From assembly GCF_018130505.1 (NCBI RefSeq), contig NZ_JAFCKH010000007.1, positions 310,001 through 374,000 of the forward strand: DNA of 64,000 nucleotides. Direction: 5' to 3'. Shown here in pieces: positions 50,292-58,365 of the stretch. Source of the DNA: Bradyrhizobium tropiciagri (GTDB lineage Bacteria; Pseudomonadota; Alphaproteobacteria; Rhizobiales; Xanthobacteraceae). A model generated the notes under the pieces. That model was not told the DNA's origin and searched no databases. It saw only the letters and a list, made by a program, of their open reading frames with translations. The position numbers and the translations under genes were made by a program. Position 1 is the first letter of the stretch. Every line of letters starts with the position of its first letter.

Positions 50292-51581
50292 TCAGTCCGC
50301 CGCCAGACGGCTCGCCAGCACCTTGTCGATGCGCCGTCCATCGAGGTCGACGATCTCGAACTCCCAGCCTTGAGCCAGGGTCTTCGAGCCGACATCGGGG
50401 ATCGCGCCGAACTCGTGCAGCAGGAAGCCGGCCGCGGTCTGGTAGGGGCGCGGCGAGGGCAGCGCGATGCCCAGCAGTTCGCTGAACTCGAGCGCGGGCA
50501 TCCAGCCCGAGATCAGGTAGGAGCCGTCGTCGCGCCTGACATAGGCGGGCTCGGCCGGGCCCTCTTCGGTGTGGAACGCGCCGACGATGGCCTCGAGAAT
50601 GTCGGCGCTGGTGACGACGCCCTGGAAGGTGCCGTACTCGTCATGGACGAGGCCGATATGGACGGCGGAGTCGCGCAGGATCGCGACCACGTCGCGGGCA
50701 TCGACGGTCTCCGGGATGATCGGCGCGTCGCGGGTCAGCGCGCGGATGTCAGGCGTCTGGCCGGTGAGATAGACGTCGAGCACGTCCTTGGCCTGCACGA
50801 TGCCGAGCGCATGGTCGCGGTTGCCGTCGAACACCACGCAGCGCGAGTGGCTGCTCTTCTGCAGCGTCGACAGGATCTCGGGTGCCGGGGCGGCGAGATC
50901 GATCAGGCTGACCTCGTGACGCGGCGTCATCACGGCGCCGACCGGGAGGTCGCCGAGCCGCATCACGCCGGCGATCATCTCCTTCTCTCCGGGCTCCAGC
51001 ACGCCGGCATTCTCGGCCTCCACCACCAGCGTCTTGATCTCGTCTTCGCTGACGCGGTCCTGGGCGTCCTCGCGATGGCCGAGCAGCCACAGCAGGAGCT
51101 TGCCGGAGCGGTCCAGCAACCAGACCAGCGGCAGCGACAGTTTCGCCATCAGCGTCATCGCCGGCGCGACCCGGACCGCGATCGACTCGGGATCGCGCAG
51201 CGCGATCTGCTTCGGCACCAGTTCGCCGACGATCAGCGAGGCGTAGGTGATCAGGCCGACAACGAGGCCGACGCCGACCGCATCGGCAAGGCTCGGCGAC
51301 AGCCCGAGTTCGAACAGCCATTGCGACAGCCGCCCGCCCAGCGTTGCGCCGGAGAAAGCGCCTGACAGCACGCCGATCAGGGTGATGCCGATCTGCACGG
51401 TGGAGAGGAATTTTCCGGGATCGGAGGCCAGCGCCAGCGCGCGGCGCGAACCGCTGACGCCTTTCTCGACCAGCCCGGCCAGCCGTGCCGGGCGCGAGGA
51501 GACGATGGCGAGCTCCGACATCGACAAGAGACCGTTGACGACGATCAACACCGCCACGATCGCAAGTTCCAGATATAACAC
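50292..51581 (-). CDS. HlyC/CorC-type membrane protein (CNNM/CBS family)
   Basis: 429 residues from a GTG. It has a DUF21/CNNM domain with about four spans (MSELAIVSSRPARLAGLVEKG, STVQIGITLIGVLSGAF, GELVPKQIALRDPE). A CBS pair (about 205-330) then contains VMTPRHEVSLIDL and HDEYGTFQGVVTSADILEAIVG, and a CorC_HlyC C-terminal domain follows. Such proteins are linked to magnesium/cobalt transport or efflux; the older hemolysin name is misleading. Confidence 0.92.
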   Translation of the reverse strand: MLYLELAIVAVLIVVNGLLSMSELAIVSSRPARLAGLVEKGVSGSRRALALASDPGKFLSTVQIGITLIGVLSGAFSGATLGGRLSQWLFELGLSPSLADAVGVGLVVGLITYASLIVGELVPKQIALRDPESIAVRVAPAMTLMAKLSLPLVWLLDRSGKLLLWLLGHREDAQDRVSEDEIKTLVVEAENAGVLEPGEKEMIAGVMRLGDLPVGAVMTPRHEVSLIDLAAPAPEILSTLQKSSHSRCVVFDGNRDHALGIVQAKDVLDVYLTGQTPDIRALTRDAPIIPETVDARDVVAILRDSAVHIGLVHDEYGTFQGVVTSADILEAIVGAFHTEEGPAEPAYVRRDDGSYLISGWMPALEFSELLGIALPSPRPYQTAAGFLLHEFGAIPDVGSKTLAQGWEFEIVDLDGRRIDKVLASRLAAD

Positions 51582-51740
51582 GAGGGTCCCTTAAGGCATT
51601 CGGCGGCGTTCGCCGCGCACACGGCCCCTATATAGACGGGCCGGCGGGCTTTTGCTGTGCATTGTGGGCCAATGCAGCAGCAGCGGCGCGCATGATGTGC
51701 GTGTCATCGCGGCATTCTGACGCGCGTGACCCGCGTGGGG

Positions 51741-51989
51741 TTAGCTCCAGGCCAGCAGGCGCAGCTCGGGCTTGGCGAACCGTTTGGAGGGCGCCGCCGA
51801 GGGCTCGGGCGGACGCTGCGATGCGGCCAGCAGATACTGACGCAGGTCGGCGCCATGCTGCTTCATCTGGTTGCGCAATTCGCGGCGGGAGAAGGCGGTG
51901 AGCGTGGGATCAGCGAGCTGGATCCACGCATTGCGCATCCACTCCTGCAGCTCGCGAATATTCCGATCCAAGACTTCGGGCTGGGTCAT
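51741..51989 (-). CDS. small hypothetical protein
   Basis: 82 residues, helical N-terminal half (VLDRNIRELQEWMRNAWIQLADPTLTAFSRRELRNQMKQHGADLRQYL) and a Pro/Ala-rich C-terminus. No membrane span or signal. It resembles small conserved proteins of rhizobia but no family is recognised. Confidence 0.65.
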   Translation of the reverse strand: MTQPEVLDRNIRELQEWMRNAWIQLADPTLTAFSRRELRNQMKQHGADLRQYLLAASQRPPEPSAAPSKRFAKPELRLLAWS

Positions 51990-52132
51990 GCCGCCAAAAT
52001 CTCAAGTTGTGATCTGTGACGTAGTAATTCCGATTCGCGCCGTTTCACCTAGCGCGATGTTGCGCGGTAGAATGCGCGGCGAAGCTGTTGTGGGGATTGC
52101 AAGGCGAGCGGATACGGATTTCCGCGGCGCAG

Positions 52133-52336
52133 TCAGTGCATCCCGCCGGGGCCCGCGCGCAGGAAATCCAGCGCGACCGGCAGTGCGAGGAAAACCGCGG
52201 CGAGCATCGAGGCGCGACGGATCTGCGCGGCGGACAGTCCGAGATCGATCTGGGCCACGTAGGCGAGCATCATCGCAGCGTATGCGGCAACGCACAGAGC
52301 GACGATGATGGTCGTGAAATCGGTCTCGTTGTCCAT
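52133..52336 (-). CDS. small two-span membrane protein
   Basis: 67 residues: a short acidic start MDNETDFTT, a span IIVALCVAAYAAMMLAYVAQI, an Arg-containing loop LSAAQIRRAS, and a second span MLAAVFLALPVALDFL. Unknown function. Confidence 0.6.
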   Translation of the reverse strand: MDNETDFTTIIVALCVAAYAAMMLAYVAQIDLGLSAAQIRRASMLAAVFLALPVALDFLRAGPGGMH

Positions 52337-52431
52337 GGCGGCACCGTGGTCCTACGGAGCCGATCTAACGCGCCTGTGGTCGCGAAGAGTATGAGCCAGC
52401 TCACCAGCGCGGTGTTGCCGGCACGGCCAGT

Positions 52432-52731
52432 CTATTCTGCGCAGACATAGGTCTGCGGGACGACGCGATAGGCGGTGTAGCGATAATAGGGACGGTAGGC
52501 GAAGCCGCGATAGACCGCGGGTGGCGCGTTGTAGAGCGCGCCGTCATAGGCGTTGGTCACCGGACCGGTGCTGCACCGATAGGGGATCGCGGGCGGCGGC
52601 AGCGGGTACAGCGTGACCAGCTCCGGCGGAATGGTCGGCCGGAGTTCGCCGGCTTGCACCTGCGGTGCCGTGAGGATGACAGCCGAGACCAAGACCGCGA
52701 GGGGGGCGGCAATCGCGAAAGCGCGCTTCAT
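52432..52731 (-). CDS. small exported Tyr/Pro-rich protein
   Basis: 99 residues with a signal peptide (MKRAFAIAAPLAVLVSAVILTAPQVQA). The mature part is rich in Tyr and Pro (FAYRPYYRYTAYRVVPQTYVCAE, with a Cys near the end). Possible surface or cuticle-like small protein; function unknown. Confidence 0.65.
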   Translation of the reverse strand: MKRAFAIAAPLAVLVSAVILTAPQVQAGELRPTIPPELVTLYPLPPPAIPYRCSTGPVTNAYDGALYNAPPAVYRGFAYRPYYRYTAYRVVPQTYVCAE

Positions 52732-52803
52732 CTCATCACCTCATCGGACCGACCGGGCCAGTCCGAGAAGGCTGCCAGCATTCCTACAGCCGGTCAATTC
52801 GGC

Positions 52804-52935
52804 TCAGGATTTCGCCTTGCGCGGCAGGCTGACCGGGACATGGGGCGAGGAGCTGACCACGCGCGGGCCGCCGTCGGGATAATCTTGGCTCTTGAGCAAA
52901 GTCTCGAGGTACAAAAAGAATTTTTCCGCAAGCAT
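52804..52935 (-). CDS. 43-residue conserved small protein
   Basis: ATG at 52935 begins MLAEKFFLYLETLLKSQDYPDGGPRVVSSSPHVPVSLPRKAKS. The pattern of an amphipathic helix followed by a Pro-rich tail is one I know from small rhizobial proteins. A longer frame upstream (to 52992) is less likely coding. Function unknown. Confidence 0.6.
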   Translation of the reverse strand: MLAEKFFLYLETLLKSQDYPDGGPRVVSSSPHVPVSLPRKAKS

Positions 52936-53124
52936 GGGCGTAGCCCTCGGTTTGTATTTCCTTTCGTCGCTGCGCTCGCTCGTTGAATTCAATCAACTAA
53001 ATGCGAGTCGCGCCGGCACCCCGATGCTGCAGCGCAAGCGCATCCCGATTCAATCCGTTAGATTACCGGCCACGACGTTGCCGCCGATGCCGTGGCCGGC
53101 CGCGCTTCGCGCGCTTCGTCGGGC

Positions 53125-53364
53125 TCAACTGGCGGAGATCGGGTGCCCGGGATTCGCGGGGGGAGCGGATGCCGGATCCTGCGACATCCCCTCAAAGCGC
53201 CACAACGTCACCGCCGCCGTGGCTCCGCATGCTTCGCAGCGCAACGGCGCGCCGCCGGCCAGATATCGCCCACGCCGTGACAGCGCGGGCGAGGCGATTT
53301 CCCTGCAGCGGGGGCAAGCCAAGGGCAGCTTGCTGGCCTTCCACCATTGGAGCAAACGAAACAC
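53125..53364 (-). CDS. possible zinc-ribbon small protein
   Basis: 79 residues with two Cys pairs, CPRCREI (about 17-20) and CEACGAT (about 43-46), separated by a basic stretch. The pattern is that of a single zinc knuckle. No signal and weak start evidence, so the call is tentative. Confidence 0.45.
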   Translation of the reverse strand: MFRLLQWWKASKLPLACPRCREIASPALSRRGRYLAGGAPLRCEACGATAAVTLWRFEGMSQDPASAPPANPGHPISAS

Positions 53365-53569
53365 CGCAACCCCGAATCAGAGCGGTTACATTCTCAGATA
53401 AATTAGCAATGCGACGGCTCGCGCGGAAGTAGCGGAAGGTCGCACTCCCTCGGAATGGATGGTGGGTGTGGCGGCCGGGTCATTGGTTAGCGAAACCCTA
53501 AGAAAAAGCGGCGCAGCGCGTGATGACGTCACACTGTTCTTTCAAGGATCGGCGTTAGGTAATCAAGCC

Positions 53570-53761
53570 ATGGACTGGAAGAACGACCACGACGAGGGAC
53601 TGGTACCGGCGCTCCGCCGCAGCTACGGACGGCTGGCGTGGTGGATCGTCCGGCTCAACCGGGCGCTCGAGCCCTCCCGCATGGCCGAGCCGCCGCGGAC
53701 CGAGCTGCCGCCGCGAATGCTCGCCCCGTCGAGGCGGCCGGCGCCGCCGCGGCCCGAATAG
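53570..53761 (+). CDS. possible 63-residue hypothetical protein
   Basis: ATG at 53570 encodes an N-terminal acidic/amphipathic part (MDWKNDHDEGLVPALRRSYGRLAWWIVRLNRALEP) and a Pro/Arg-rich tail. No ribosome binding site stands out. It may be a random open frame in GC-rich DNA. Confidence 0.35.
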   Translation: MDWKNDHDEGLVPALRRSYGRLAWWIVRLNRALEPSRMAEPPRTELPPRMLAPSRRPAPPRPE

Positions 53762-53897
53762 GGCTACCAAGATACCATCATCCCGATTTCCGTGATCCGG
53801 CCCGGGCTGCTATGCATGCGCTCATCAGCGGGCGCCGGCCCGCATTGCTTGACGACACGGCCGCCTGGCGGCGCTTAGCGAACGGAAGGACGAACGC

Positions 53898-54749
53898 ATG
53901 ATCGAGACGGTTGGCATCATCGGTGCCGGAACCATGGGCAACGGCATCGCGCAGGTGAGTGCAGCGGCGGGGCTCGGCGTCACCATGGTCGACATCTCCG
54001 ACGCCGCCGTACAGCGCGGCATGAAGACGGTGGGGGCAAGCCTCGAGCGTCTGGTCAGCAAGGAGAAGATGACGGCCGCCGATCGCGATGCAACGCTCGG
54101 ACGCATCAACGCGACCACGGACAAGGGCAAGCTTACCGCGTGCGATCTCGTGATCGAGGCGGCGACCGAGAACGAGGAGCTGAAGGTCAAGATCCTGAAG
54201 GATCTCTGCGCGACGCTGAAGCCGGCCACGCTGGTCGCGACCAACACCTCGTCGATCTCGATCACGAAGCTGGCGGCGGCGACCGATCGCCCCGACCGCT
54301 TCATCGGCATGCACTTCTTCAATCCGGTGCCGGTGATGGCGCTGCTCGAACTGATCCGTGGCCTGCAGACCTCCGACGACACCGTCGCCAAGGCAGAAGC
54401 GTTCGCGAAGCGCGTCGGCAAGGTCGCGATTACCGCGAAGAACAGCCCGGGCTTTGCCGTCAACCGCATCCTGTGTCCGATGATCAACGAAGCGATCTTC
54501 GCGCTGCAGGAAGGCATCGCGACCGCGGAAGAGATCGATGCCGGCATGAAGCTCGGCTGCAACCATCCGATCGGGCCGCTCGCGCTCGCCGATCTGATCG
54601 GGCTCGACACCATGCTGTCGGTGATGGAGGTGTTCTACACCGGCTTCAACGATCCGAAGTATCGGCCGGCGCCGCTGCTCAAGGAGATGGTGGATGCCGG
54701 TCATCTCGGCCGCAAGACCGGGCAGGGCTTCTACAGCTACGGCAAGTGA
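53898..54749 (+). CDS. 3-hydroxybutyryl-CoA dehydrogenase
   Basis: 283 residues. NAD-binding GIIGAGTMGNGIAQVSAAAG, then DKGKLTACDLVIEAATENEELKVKIL, catalytic-region MHFFNPVPVMALLELIRG and C-terminal YTGFNDPKYRPAPLLKEMVDAGHLGRKTGQGFYSYGK. It is the short NAD(P)-dependent type used in butyrate/PHB-type metabolism. A strong terminator follows about 115 bases downstream. Confidence 0.94.
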   Translation: MIETVGIIGAGTMGNGIAQVSAAAGLGVTMVDISDAAVQRGMKTVGASLERLVSKEKMTAADRDATLGRINATTDKGKLTACDLVIEAATENEELKVKILKDLCATLKPATLVATNTSSISITKLAAATDRPDRFIGMHFFNPVPVMALLELIRGLQTSDDTVAKAEAFAKRVGKVAITAKNSPGFAVNRILCPMINEAIFALQEGIATAEEIDAGMKLGCNHPIGPLALADLIGLDTMLSVMEVFYTGFNDPKYRPAPLLKEMVDAGHLGRKTGQGFYSYGK

Positions 54750-54863
54750 AATCTGTCGGCATCGACGTGGCAGTTCGTCACCGTAGTCGTCCGGAATGGA
54801 TCGCGACGAGAGACTGACGTAACACGCGAGCCGTGATCCGCCACGTGAGGCGGGGGACGCTAG

Positions 54864-54908
54864 ACACGAGGCCCGGTCTCCTAGGCACACCGGGCCTCGT
54901 GTTTTTCT
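54864..54908 (+). terminator. strong Rho-independent terminator
   Basis: ACACGAGGCCCGGT pairs with ACCGGGCCTCGTGT over 14 bases around a 9-base loop (one base flips with CTAG at the centre), followed by TTTTTC. It ends the 3-hydroxybutyryl-CoA dehydrogenase transcript. Confidence 0.9.
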
Positions 54909-54910
54909 TT

Positions 54911-55197
54911 ATGGGGCCTCGCGACCATCAGCGTCGCATTGGAATGACCGAAGCACGCATTCGGCTGCCCCGGTCACACCTGTATCGCCACGATGAAAAC
55001 AAGGCCCATTTGCGCAGCGGCGCCATCCGGTGCGCCGGCTCACAGCTTGTTGAGGCGGCCGGGTGGAAACCTCGCGGGTCCCGGTTCCGTATCCTAGATC
55101 GAGACCTGGATACCGAACGCGGCAAGCGGGTTCCAACTGCCCATCCGGCACGATGATTGCACCGCTCGCCGCATTGATCATCTCGATTGGAGCACAC
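54911..55197. other. region after terminator without clear gene
   Basis: A frame crossing the terminator (54833-55156) is not credible because it reads through the hairpin and lacks a ribosome binding site. Nothing else recognisable is seen before the small gene at 55198. Confidence 0.5.
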
Positions 55198-55362
55198 ATG
55201 GGCGAGGTCATCAGGTTCATCTCGAAGTCAGAACTTGAGCGCGCGCGCCTGATCCGCGAGGCCCGCGCCAACTATGAACGCATCTTTCCGTCGGCGGATT
55301 CCGGCGACCAGCAGGCCGGGCGGTCCGACCGCGATGGCACGCAGGTGACGTCCGATCCTTAA
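55198..55362 (+). CDS. 54-residue small protein, MGEVIRF family
   Basis: ATG at 55198 begins MGEVIRFISKSELERARLIREARANYERIFPSADSGDQQAGRSDRD. The N-terminal motif MGEVIRF.SKSE is one I recognise in small, highly charged Bradyrhizobium proteins. Function unknown; possibly membrane- or nucleic-acid-associated through the basic helix. Confidence 0.68.
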   Translation: MGEVIRFISKSELERARLIREARANYERIFPSADSGDQQAGRSDRDGTQVTSDP

Positions 55363-55463
55363 AGCCGCCGGCCGGTATTGAACGGCTCGCGCGGCGCCCC
55401 AATTGTTTGGCGGTTGCTCGCGCCGGCGCTCGATGACGCCGGCGCGACGGTAAGGGGCGGGCG

Positions 55464-55913
55464 ATGTGGAAGCGGCTGTGGCGGACCTGGACGATCGACA
55501 AGCCCGCGGCGTTCGGCGATCTGCTGTGGCAGGTCTTCGTCGTTGACCTCGCGGCGTTCCTGGACCGGTTGACGTTGCGGCGGATCATCGCGCTGATCCC
55601 GCTCGTCCTCGTGATCGCCGCCTATGTCCATCGCATTCCGATTCCGCCGGAGCTGATGCTGGTCGGCGATCTCCTGGCCTATATCGATATCTTCTCGGTG
55701 ATCTTCCTGGTCGGATTGTTCACGCGCCTGTCGACCATTGTGGTGGTGGTCAGGCAGGCCGTCGATCGTGCGCGCGCGATCATGCCGGCCGCGTTGCGCA
55801 GGCTCGATCTCCGTCACCGCCGCGCCAGCGACCCTGGTCGCCGCAAGCGGGCGATGCGCGCGAACACCGACGACGATGACACAGCGTTCGCACACGGTCT
55901 GGCCTGGGCTTAG
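55464..55913 (+). CDS. small membrane protein with basic tail
   Basis: 149 residues; GGGGCGG precedes the ATG. Two membrane spans (LRRIIALIPLVLVIAAYVHRI and LMLVGDLLAYIDIFSVIFLVGLFTRL) are flanked by a Trp/Arg-rich N-terminus and a long, Arg-rich C-terminus (HRRASDPGRRKRAMRANTDDDD). Unknown family. Confidence 0.62.
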   Translation: MWKRLWRTWTIDKPAAFGDLLWQVFVVDLAAFLDRLTLRRIIALIPLVLVIAAYVHRIPIPPELMLVGDLLAYIDIFSVIFLVGLFTRLSTIVVVVRQAVDRARAIMPAALRRLDLRHRRASDPGRRKRAMRANTDDDDTAFAHGLAWA

Positions 55914-55956
55914 CACAAGGTCATCGTCGGCTTTGCAGGATCGGCGGTGGCAGCGT

Positions 55957-56202
55957 CTATTGCGGCCGTCCCGGCTGCGCTTCGATGTCGTCGGCGTTGA
56001 GTGCCGCCGGTGCGTCCGCCGCGGGCAGGGGCCGAGCGCGCCGATGTGAGCTGCTGAGGTCGGTCGCGCTCTGATCGGTGCCTTGTGCCCGATGAAAATT
56101 GATGCCCAACCGGACACTCCAGACGCCGAAGAAGAGCGCGCCCGCGACGCAGACCGCGACAAAGGCCCAATCCCGCTTCCGCATCTGGTCGAACAAAGCC
56201 AA
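55957..56202 (-). CDS. small single-span membrane protein
   Basis: 81 residues: MALFDQMRKRDWAFVAVCVAGALFFGVWSVRLG places one membrane span at about 12-30, followed by a disordered Arg/Pro/Ala tail. The DUF-like opening is known from small rhizobial proteins. Function unknown. Confidence 0.6.
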   Translation of the reverse strand: MALFDQMRKRDWAFVAVCVAGALFFGVWSVRLGINFHRAQGTDQSATDLSSSHRRARPLPAADAPAALNADDIEAQPGRPQ

Positions 56203-56368
56203 AGCCGTCGCCGTCCCGCCGCTGTCCTGCCAGGCGAAGAGATTCGAATCTTCGCCTCACGATCCAACCACCAGTATCTCAGGACTAGGCGATTGATTTT
56301 CTGCGCGCAAGGGCGGGCAACACAGCCGGTGCGCGCGTTGAGAATTCGCCGAAGCGCCGGCTCGCGAG

Positions 56369-56662
56369 CTACGCCTTGAGGTCGCCGTGCCAGCTCCGCG
56401 AACCGCAAAAGCGCTGCGGCAGAACGTTCACCGACCGGATCGGACGTTTGAGCACACTCTCGATCGCGATCGCGATGTGCGTCGCGTATTTCAGGCTCAC
56501 CTGTGCGGCGACGTGTTCGCTGCGCACCAGCACCCGGGCCGTGTTGCCCTGGATGACCGCGCAGTGAAATCCCAGGAACCAGCAATCATAGTCGCGCGGA
56601 CCCAGCATGAAATTGAGACGCGCCTGAATGGCAAATTGCTCGACGGGAGAAGGACAATACAT
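56369..56662 (-). CDS. lone DnaA domain I-like protein
   Basis: 97 residues; GGAG precedes the ATG. Residues about 10-80 (FAIQARLNFMLGPRDYDCWFLGFHCAVIQGNTARVLVRSEHVAAQVSLKYATHIAIAIESVLKRPIRSVNV) match the helix-Trp-beta-helix layout of DnaA domain I (the hydrophobic Trp and the beta pair, then Y..HI and a final strand). The ATPase and DNA-binding domains are absent. It may regulate DnaA or DnaB by contact; this is inference. Confidence 0.6.
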   Translation of the reverse strand: MYCPSPVEQFAIQARLNFMLGPRDYDCWFLGFHCAVIQGNTARVLVRSEHVAAQVSLKYATHIAIAIESVLKRPIRSVNVLPQRFCGSRSWHGDLKA

Positions 56663-56927
56663 TTCGTGCTCCGATCAACACCCCATCGAATTACGCACGC
56701 GATCGGATTTCGTTCTGCATGAGGGCATTCCCGGACAGCCGGAACTTTGTCCTGGTCATCGAACGCCGTCGCGTGAGGTTGTGCGGAGCGGCGGCTGTGG
56801 CGCGCTGATTGCGCGTTTGGTGCCGCACAGGCCCATTCCGCATTAAGAAAAGGCAACGTGATGTCGCACGCTTGTGAGTGGCAGGCGAAGTCCGTCCGAC
56901 TATTTTGTCCAGACGCGGAGGGCAGCG

Positions 56928-57137
56928 ATGAAATACAGCTCCGAACTGATCCAGACGATGCGCGACGCGCTGGAGGCGGTGATGACCACCGTCCCTCGCG
57001 ATCAAGTCGTCTTCGGTCTCAAGGCCGCACTCGCCGAATACATCCTGCAGGCCGCCGCCCACGGCCAGACGTCGTTTGACGGCCTCGTGGCGTCGGCGTC
57101 GGATCAGGTGCAGACGATCATCTCGATGCTGACGTGA
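56928..57137 (+). CDS. small hypothetical protein
   Basis: 69 residues with GGAGGG upstream of the ATG. Sequence MKYSSELIQTMRDALEAVMTTVPRDQVVFGLKAALAEYILQAAAHGQTSFDGLVASASDQVQTIISMLT is helical and slightly acidic. It is a recurrent small protein in Bradyrhizobium. Function unknown. Confidence 0.7.
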   Translation: MKYSSELIQTMRDALEAVMTTVPRDQVVFGLKAALAEYILQAAAHGQTSFDGLVASASDQVQTIISMLT

Positions 57138-57250
57138 GCGGAGCCGCTGACCTGGCGACAGCTCGAGACATTTGCGCGGGGCGTCACCGAACGTCGGCCC
57201 GCGGCCGCTGGCAGGCGACGGCATGAGACCTTGGGTCGTCCCAGGAAAAG

Positions 57251-57290
57251 ACGCCGCCGGTGTCAAAAATACACGCCCGGCGGCGTTTAT
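57251..57290 (+). terminator. Rho-independent terminator
   Basis: ACGCCGCCGG and CCGGCGGCGT pair over 10 bases with a 16-base loop, followed by TTATT. It lies 114 bases past the gene at 56928. Confidence 0.75.
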
Positions 57291-57629
57291 TCCTGAACCG
57301 GGACACTGAAATCCCCGGCACTGAGGGATGTGCAGGACCTGTGCCAGGCAGGGAGTAACCCTTTTGCTTCCCTTGCGCGCGGAATGGCTGAGGAACGAGC
57401 AGCGCTATCGGGCGTATTCTGTTTTGCTCCCGGCAAATAGCCCCCCAATCCCGCCGGGAGCTGGAATGGCGGCCTCGGTGCGCCGACCGCGCCGGGGCCG
57501 CTTCAGTTGGTCACCCGTGTGTCGTTAACGCCAGCGCGAGGTCGGGTGCTCGAGGCTGGTGGTTTCTTTGGCAGTCGCTGTTTGGTGAACCGCAGCCCGG
57601 GGGCTTAGGGTGCTCCCGCGCTGATGTCG
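57291..57629. other. intergenic stretch
   Basis: A short frame (57328-57528) has no ribosome binding site and no recognisable domain. The remainder is the 3' flank of the leftward gene at 57630. Nothing supported. Confidence 0.5.
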
Positions 57630-57872
57630 TCACCATGTATCGAAGTTGCCGTTCTTCTTGCCAACTTCTCGCGCCCGCTTCAGCGAGACGCCGTCGCGGC
57701 AGGCGATGTAAGATTGGACTTGGGCGTTCGTGCCCGCCCGTTTGGCCCGCCACATCTCGTAAGTGAAGCCGTTCTTGGCCATGCACTCGCGGGCATGGGG
57801 GGAGTCGTTCTGCCCGGCCTGGGCACCGGTCAGTGGCAACAATATCGCTGCAATGAAAATAACTGTTCTCAT
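57630..57872 (-). CDS. small exported protein
   Basis: 80 residues from the ATG at 57872 (GGAGG upstream). A signal peptide (MRTVIFIAAILLPLTGAQA) precedes a mature part with two Cys (ARECMAKNGFTYEMWRAKRAGTNAQVQSYIACRDG) and a basic helix. Function unknown. The tRNA-Lys gene lies upstream on the same strand. Confidence 0.72.
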   Translation of the reverse strand: MRTVIFIAAILLPLTGAQAGQNDSPHARECMAKNGFTYEMWRAKRAGTNAQVQSYIACRDGVSLKRAREVGKKNGNFDTW

Positions 57873-58072
57873 TAAACCTCCGATTGTATGATGAGGTAGA
57901 GACAGCATATTGGCGAGGTATCCACAAGGTCCGCCATCGTGAACACCGCAGATTATTTGGAACGCCGCCGACCATCCCGATTAGGGACTTTGTGAAGTAG
58001 CGCGGTTGAACTGCCCGCCGAGTCCCCCAGCGAGGGGCGTTTCTTGAACTGCGTACGAAGCGTTGATTTATT

Positions 58073-58148
58073 TGGTGAGCGCGGAGGGACTCGAACCCTC
58101 GACCCCATGATTAAAAGTCACGTGCTCTACCGCCTGAGCTACGCGCTC
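58073..58148 (-). tRNA. tRNA-Lys (UUU)
   Basis: A 76-base cloverleaf on the minus strand: acceptor GAGCGCG pairs with CGCGCTC, discriminator A and encoded CCA at 58073-58075, D arm TAGCTCAGG, anticodon loop CTTTTAA (anticodon TTT, template 58113-58115), and T loop GTTCGAGTC. Confidence 0.95.
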
Positions 58149-58365
58149 ACTCACCTGAACAGTGCGTCCGGGATGCCAGCGGTGACGGCATCGTCCGGAT
58201 CATGCTCCAGCCCGCGCTGTGTAGGGGGCGGGGCCCATCGGGTCAATAGCCGAGGCGTCGCAACCGCGCGGCAGATCGGGCCGGATTTGCCTTGAGGCGA
58301 CTTGCGGTTAGGGCCACTTCTTGAAGTTGGCCGGCCGGACTGTCCACGGCGTTCCGGCCGCGGCT

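Noticed and set aside
54833-55156. 107-codon plus frame crossing the terminator at 54864-54908
   Set aside because: Reads through a strong terminator hairpin and has no start signal.
57328-57528. 66-codon plus-strand frame
   Set aside because: Arg/Pro-rich translation, no ribosome binding site, no known relatives.
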